A DNA stretch of 64,000 bases from Marthasterias glacialis (taxonomy: Eukaryota; Echinodermata; Asteroidea; Forcipulatida; Asteriidae). The stretch is from the NCBI GenBank assembly GCA_911728455.2, contig OU452219.1, positions 26,231,211 through 26,295,210 of the forward strand. Direction: 5' to 3'. Below are positions 49,074-64,000 of the stretch, piece after piece. Each line of letters starts with the position of its first letter. The first letter of the stretch is position 1. The position numbers and the translations under genes were made by a program. The notes beneath the pieces were generated by a model. It did not search any database, had not been told where the DNA came from, and was given only the letters and a program-made list of their open reading frames with translations.

Positions 49074-49093
49074 GACTGACTAGGGCTGTGGGC
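49074..49093 (-). other. KNTC1: KNTC1 5'UTR part of the start-codon exon
   Basis: Twenty bases between a good acceptor (TTTTAG, read on the minus strand) and the ATG. They hold no other ATG. The acceptor implies a spliced upstream non-coding exon. Confidence 0.6.
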
Positions 49094-49845
49094 CTAAAAT
49101 TACATTGAGAAGTTTTAATAGATGTTAAAGAATGTTAAAGATGATAAACCCATACACCAATGTGTGTTCAGCACTGTATTGACCCCCTGCACATTCTTCA
49201 CAGGCTGCGACTGTGCCATGCTCACCATTTTTGGAGTCAAAAGGTAAGCGTGTAAACGCCACATCACATAGAATGCGTACTACACTGTATGACACACAAG
49301 GACATTGACTACCACAATGGTGCAACCAATATTATTATGATGATAACGTCAGGTGAATTGGGTCAATACTCAGTACTTTCCCTAAATGTTATAAAGCTGC
49401 AATGACACTGAACATGCACAGTGACTGTTTTTGGGGGACTTGAAAGTGTTACCGCGTTAAAATGTGAGCCTGGTTCCAGGACAACATTGTCGTTGTGACT
49501 TCATATTCACAAGATGGGAATCAGACCATTCACAATTTCAGACTTTTATATTTTCCTTTAATTAAAAAATGTCCAAGGGAGCCACAAATCAGAAAAAGAA
49601 AAGATAGGCCAAGCCCTAGTACGTAGGAGTGATTTTTTATTTACAAAAGATGAATATTTTTATTTTTTGGGATGACTTGAGAATCGATTGCAAAACGTAT
49701 TGTGTGGCGGGAGCATAGTCCTCTCGGTTATACCAGCCAGGATGTAGACGAAATACCTGGTAATTTCAATCATTATGGCTACTTGTCATGCTTGTGTGCA
49801 TCAAAGAGGGCGCTATGATGATCTGCCAGTTTAATAGAGAGGTTT

Positions 49846-49857
49846 CACGTGACGTCA
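49846..49857. promoter_or_regulatory. Overlapping E-box/HRE core and CRE
   Basis: CACGTG at 49846-49851 contains ACGTG, the HIF-binding core, and overlaps a perfect TGACGTCA CRE at 49850-49857. It lies about 900 bp upstream of the EGLN start codon, within the predicted first intron of KNTC1. Vertebrate EGLN genes are HIF targets. That this site works as an HRE is inference. Confidence 0.35.
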
Positions 49858-50586
49858 CCCGAGACCTTTTTGTATTGCTGCGTGCACAAACAGGACCTGG
49901 AAATTATTTAGCAGACGAGGTGTCAGCCATTGAGTTTGTACATGGTATTACCCAACATGGCTGTGAAACGAACTTTTCCCGGGGTCATGCAGCCTCTCTA
50001 TAATATTAATATCTTTTACTAAAAGAAAGCTGGTTATGGCAAAATATCCAGACTATTTACTACTACCACTAGTAGTTAGAAGTTAGTAGTTAGTACCCTA
50101 CGGCCCTTGGGCAGGCCCACCTTAATTTTATTAAAAATTTGCACACAAAAAGATATAAGGGGCGGGCCCTAACACAGTTAGTTAGTTTAAAAACACCAAC
50201 AATTTGGGGACATGAAAACAACTGTGCCAACTCTTCTGCTTGTCAGTCAGGGCATTTAGTTTATTACCCAATCCCCAATAATGTATACAATTAATGAGCA
50301 AGTTGTAGTTGAATTCCCTACAGTGCAGGCGAACACGAACCGGGTTGAACAGACGACATTCTGATTCACACTCACGGAATTTGTACGTTTTTTTGTACAA
50401 GTTGAACTAGACTGGGACTGCCGACTAACGTTAGATGTCCAAAATGTGAGTTTGTTTCCGTCAAAATTGCTTATTAACACTCCAAAATATGTACGTTTTA
50501 CAAAACAAAGCGGCTCTGCGATAAAAGAAATCACAAAAAGTTGAATAATTACCACATAAAGCTTCAAAATGTCGGGAAAATCCTAC

Positions 50587-50690
50587 CTTTTCTCTCCAGC
50601 CTTGAGTGAAAAAAGGGATTCCAAAATGTGTTACAAAAACTCGCGCGATTTGCGTTGTCAATAGAGGGCGGTATTTGTAAATAAACAAGC
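50587..50690 (-). other. KNTC1: Probable non-coding first exon of KNTC1
   Basis: On the minus strand a donor AAAAG|GTAGGA ends a stretch of about 100 bases that holds no ATG. It is the best partner for the acceptor at 49093. The 5' end near 50690 is a guess. Confidence 0.45.
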
Positions 50691-50753
50691 AGTTGAGAGT
50701 TCAGATTGATCGTTCAGATCAGTCAGTTCACATGTCAAACCAAGTGGTTGATC
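50590..50753. promoter_or_regulatory. Likely shared divergent promoter of KNTC1 and the EGLN gene
   Basis: The predicted first exons of the two genes nearly touch here. The stretch is locally richer in CpG (CTCGCGCGATTTGCG at about 50640) than the introns, and I see no TATA box. An imperfect E2F-like core (GCGCGATT) would suit a cell-cycle gene such as KNTC1, but one site is weak evidence. Confidence 0.5.
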
Positions 50754-61277
<10,524 letters not shown>

Positions 61278-61350
61278 TCATGGTTGATAATGTGAAAGTG
61301 AGACACCCACATTTGTGACGAAGGAGGCACATCGTACCACACTAAGCATT

Positions 61351-61356
61351 AATAAA
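61351..61356 (+). terminator. EGLN: Poly(A) signal of the EGLN gene
   Basis: AATAAA 74 nt after the stop codon, giving a short 3'UTR. Many AATAAA strings occur in this AT-rich DNA, so position is the main argument. Confidence 0.5.
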
Positions 61357-64000
61357 CGTATAGATTACCCACCATAGCATCAAGGTACATCAGTAATGGT
61401 GACAGGGCCCAAATTCTTAAAACTGTTTAGCAAATTTATTTGCCAAGCAAAAATCTGCAGAGAACTGGTCACAAGCCATCTGCATTACGTGGTGTTTGAG
61501 CTGGTGACCCATTTTTGCTAAGCAAGATTTTTCTGTGCTTAGCAAATTTTCTGTGCCTGCTGTATGAAATAGCGAACAGTGTATCCAGGAATGGAATTTC
61601 ATCTTTGAGAGGGCAAGGCTATTTTCATTTTGCAAAGGGGCACTTCCATTGGAAAATCTTGAAGTCTATGGCAGACTTTTAAAGGGGCATCAAGGCAAGG
61701 CCAAGACCAGGGCAACAGAGGCTGTGGCCTCCGTGTAAGTCCAGGCCTGGTGTATCAGGATACCAACTTCTTGCCACAATTAAAGAATTTGAACCAAACA
61801 TTTCTTATCAATGGGAGACTTTTGAGGACACTAGGTTGCAGCAGACCAACCGGGTAAACCCATCGTTCTTGGAAATGTGCGCATGCTCAGAACTATGCAA
61901 ACAATGGAAATTTACCTGATAAGTCTGCTGCCACCTAGCATTCCAAAGTCTCCCATAATGCATCCTGCTTCCATCAGAATACAGTTGGCATTGACACATA
62001 GACCAAAGCCTGTAAATGAGGTTTTTTTACTCATCATAGGATACAAGGGTTTTCCTTAAGTTTTTTAAGTTACTAGCCAGCAGGACCAGTTTGTGTTTAG
62101 TGTCACGCGTCCACCAGTTTGTTTTTATTGTTCCATATCTATAAGGTTTTCTGTCAATAATGTTGTCGGCCATGTGAGCAATTTGTGGTGGCCTTGATTT
62201 ACATGTAGCTTTGTTTAAGGCAAAGTATACCTTTGGTTTTTGGAACCGTATATTTGCCTTAATGCTATATATTTGTAGATATATACCATAAAACTAACCT
62301 GTGTAAATTTCATTTCAAAAGGTGGTAGCATTTTTGAGATATCGCCAAAAGTCTGGAGCAGTTGTGTTCACGCAGAAGTATCCGTCATTGGAATACACAT
62401 TCTGAGAAGCGTTACGGCCATAACGCTTCTCAGATTCAAATTTTGGGGGATAAAAAAATGATATATTTTTCCATAACTGCAGTACTTTGAAATGACATGT
62501 TTCTCAAAATGCATTATACTGTCTAGAGCTACTGTACTTCTTACCTAGTTAGTTATTATTGCCATAAATTTTCAGTCATCACCAAACGTATACAGACCCT
62601 TTAAGCAACGAACTAGCCAGCCAGACCACACAGACGGAAGTTCAACTGGTCTCCGAAAGTTTTGACTGCCAGCGGACCACAGTCCCGTGTTAAAATTTGA
62701 CTTTGTAGTTGAATCGACTTCAAAGTTTTGTTAAATTATGTAAACATATTTGTACTCATTTAACATTGTACCATCTTCCACTTTACAAGTTTCAGTATTA
62801 TGAAAACAAATATATAACTACGTGTATGATAGAGGATTGGTTTGCTGTACAGACAAGCTATATTTTCGTTATTTCAACCAATGTCTTAATATTCCAGGTA
62901 GGTCATTAAACCATCTTCATGCAGCCACCATACTCAGTCTTGCTCACCTTGTGAAAACTACATTACAGAATACTGATTTTGATTTTGATTCTGCTGGAAA
63001 AGTACCAAACAATTACAATAAAACGTTCTTGTCCTTGTATAGGAAATTTCTTTGGCCATTTACATTGTTAACATTATTTCCCTTCCAGACTCGGTTTGGT
63101 TAACATTGATTTGAATGGTAGGAAAAATGAGATGGCGGCACCATGATAAAGTTCTATTTTGGTGGAGATGGGGAATGTGGGGATATATCATTACAGTCAA
63201 GTACACATGAACCCTACTCTATATCACGAGAACATTCTTCATTCCAAAATTACTGTGCATATATTATTACACCACGGAGGGTTATTTACCACGGAGGGTT
63301 ATTTACCACTGCAGTCTTGCCAGAAACAAATTATCAGTTGTAAAAGAGATTACTGATGTTAATCCAAAACCAAAAGTTAATTGAAATTTACTCAAATTTC
63401 ACCCAAGATCCTACACACAGTTACGGAAGCGTTAAAGGGACATTGTGGGGGACAACTTACAATTACGACTTAGCACAAGTCACAAGTATGACTTCTATCT
63501 CATAATTATGAATTAGCATAAGTCATAACTATGCCGCACCATTGAATAATATTGCAGTGATATAAGTTAATCATTATCTAAGGGCAGTTATTTTTATTTC
63601 GAACGAAAGTATATATATAGAAATAAATCGATATGAGCAAAGAGACTAATTAGGAAAAACACCTGTTGCGGTTGGCAAGAGTCTGGAGTCACATAATGAC
63701 TTTTAAAAATAACTATAGATGTACTTTCTATTATATAATTTGGTTCATCATTTTTTGCTGAATTGCACATTAATTTCCATCCTTTCGGTTTCAATAAACA
63801 CACCATACAGCCAATCTGTGAAGAATTCATCGAGTTGGGTTGTCACATTTTTGAGAAAGCAGCGGGAAGCATTTTGTGCCTGTCATCTCGGGTATTTTTG
63901 CAGGCAAGCAACAGTGATTTATGGGGTCTTTAAATGCTGTTTCGCTGGCAAAGAGTATTTCAGAGGGAAATATTTCTCTGGGGGATTGGTACTGGTATGA
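61357..64000. other. Region downstream of the EGLN gene, no gene seen
   Basis: After the poly(A) signal come dispersed repeats (61408-61745), the MITE at 62214 and, at the edge, a truncated copy of the palindromic family. A small direct repeat, ACCACGGAGGGTTATTT twice, is at 63272-63307. No exon pattern could be supported. Confidence 0.55.
62214..62605. mobile_element. MITE-like element with internal hairpin
   Basis: Imperfect terminal repeats (AAGTATACCTTTGG left; CCAAACGTATACAGACCC right). The centre holds a perfect 14-bp stem, TCTGAGAAGCGTTA, with loop CGGCCA, at 62401-62434. Confidence 0.6.

Noticed and set aside
50706-50753. Upstream in-frame ATG that would lengthen the EGLN N-terminus by 16 residues
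   Set aside because: The added residues have no similarity to known EGLN starts, and the ATG at 50754 has the better context right before the MYND finger.

Overview
The window is animal nuclear DNA: AT-rich, with short exons, GT..AG introns and many dispersed SINEs and small inverted-repeat elements. I infer an invertebrate deuterostome, probably an echinoderm. The tRNA-Leu-headed SINEs with TTA tails and the divergent but clear KNTC1 and EGLN proteins suggest this. The species itself is not proved by anything I can see.

Layout: two genes lie head to head. Positions 870-49073, minus strand, hold 45 coding exons of the kinetochore gene KNTC1 (Rod). I joined them by splice sites and reading phase into 1,791 codons without a stop. 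The start codon is at 49073. The C-terminal end, roughly 400 residues by comparison with the human protein, lies beyond the left edge. A non-coding first exon is likely near 50587-50690. Positions 50754-61277, plus strand, hold a complete six-exon EGLN/PHD-type HIF prolyl hydroxylase of 458 residues, with a MYND zinc finger, the H-D-H iron triad and an unusual helical C-terminal tail. The predicted 5' ends of the two genes are only tens of bases apart, so they probably share a divergent promoter. From 61357 to the right edge I see repeats and no gene.

The introns are full of structured repeats: a 77-bp and a 54-bp minisatellite, at least four SINE types, TTAA-flanked inverted-repeat elements, a cluster of elements with GACCGATCCATTAAGCC termini, a palindromic element with a 9-bp target-site duplication close to the last EGLN exon, a perfect 71-bp hairpin, and remnants of LINE and Penelope-like retroelements.

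The most unusual theme is tandem duplication of exon edges. KNTC1 exon 36 has two extra open, phase-0, 57-nt copies downstream. KNTC1 exon 35 has a broken 181-bp duplicate. The 3' end and donor site of EGLN exon 5 are repeated about seven times at a 61-bp period inside the following intron. The two genes act in different processes (spindle checkpoint and oxygen sensing). I see no operon-like or pathway link beyond the shared promoter.
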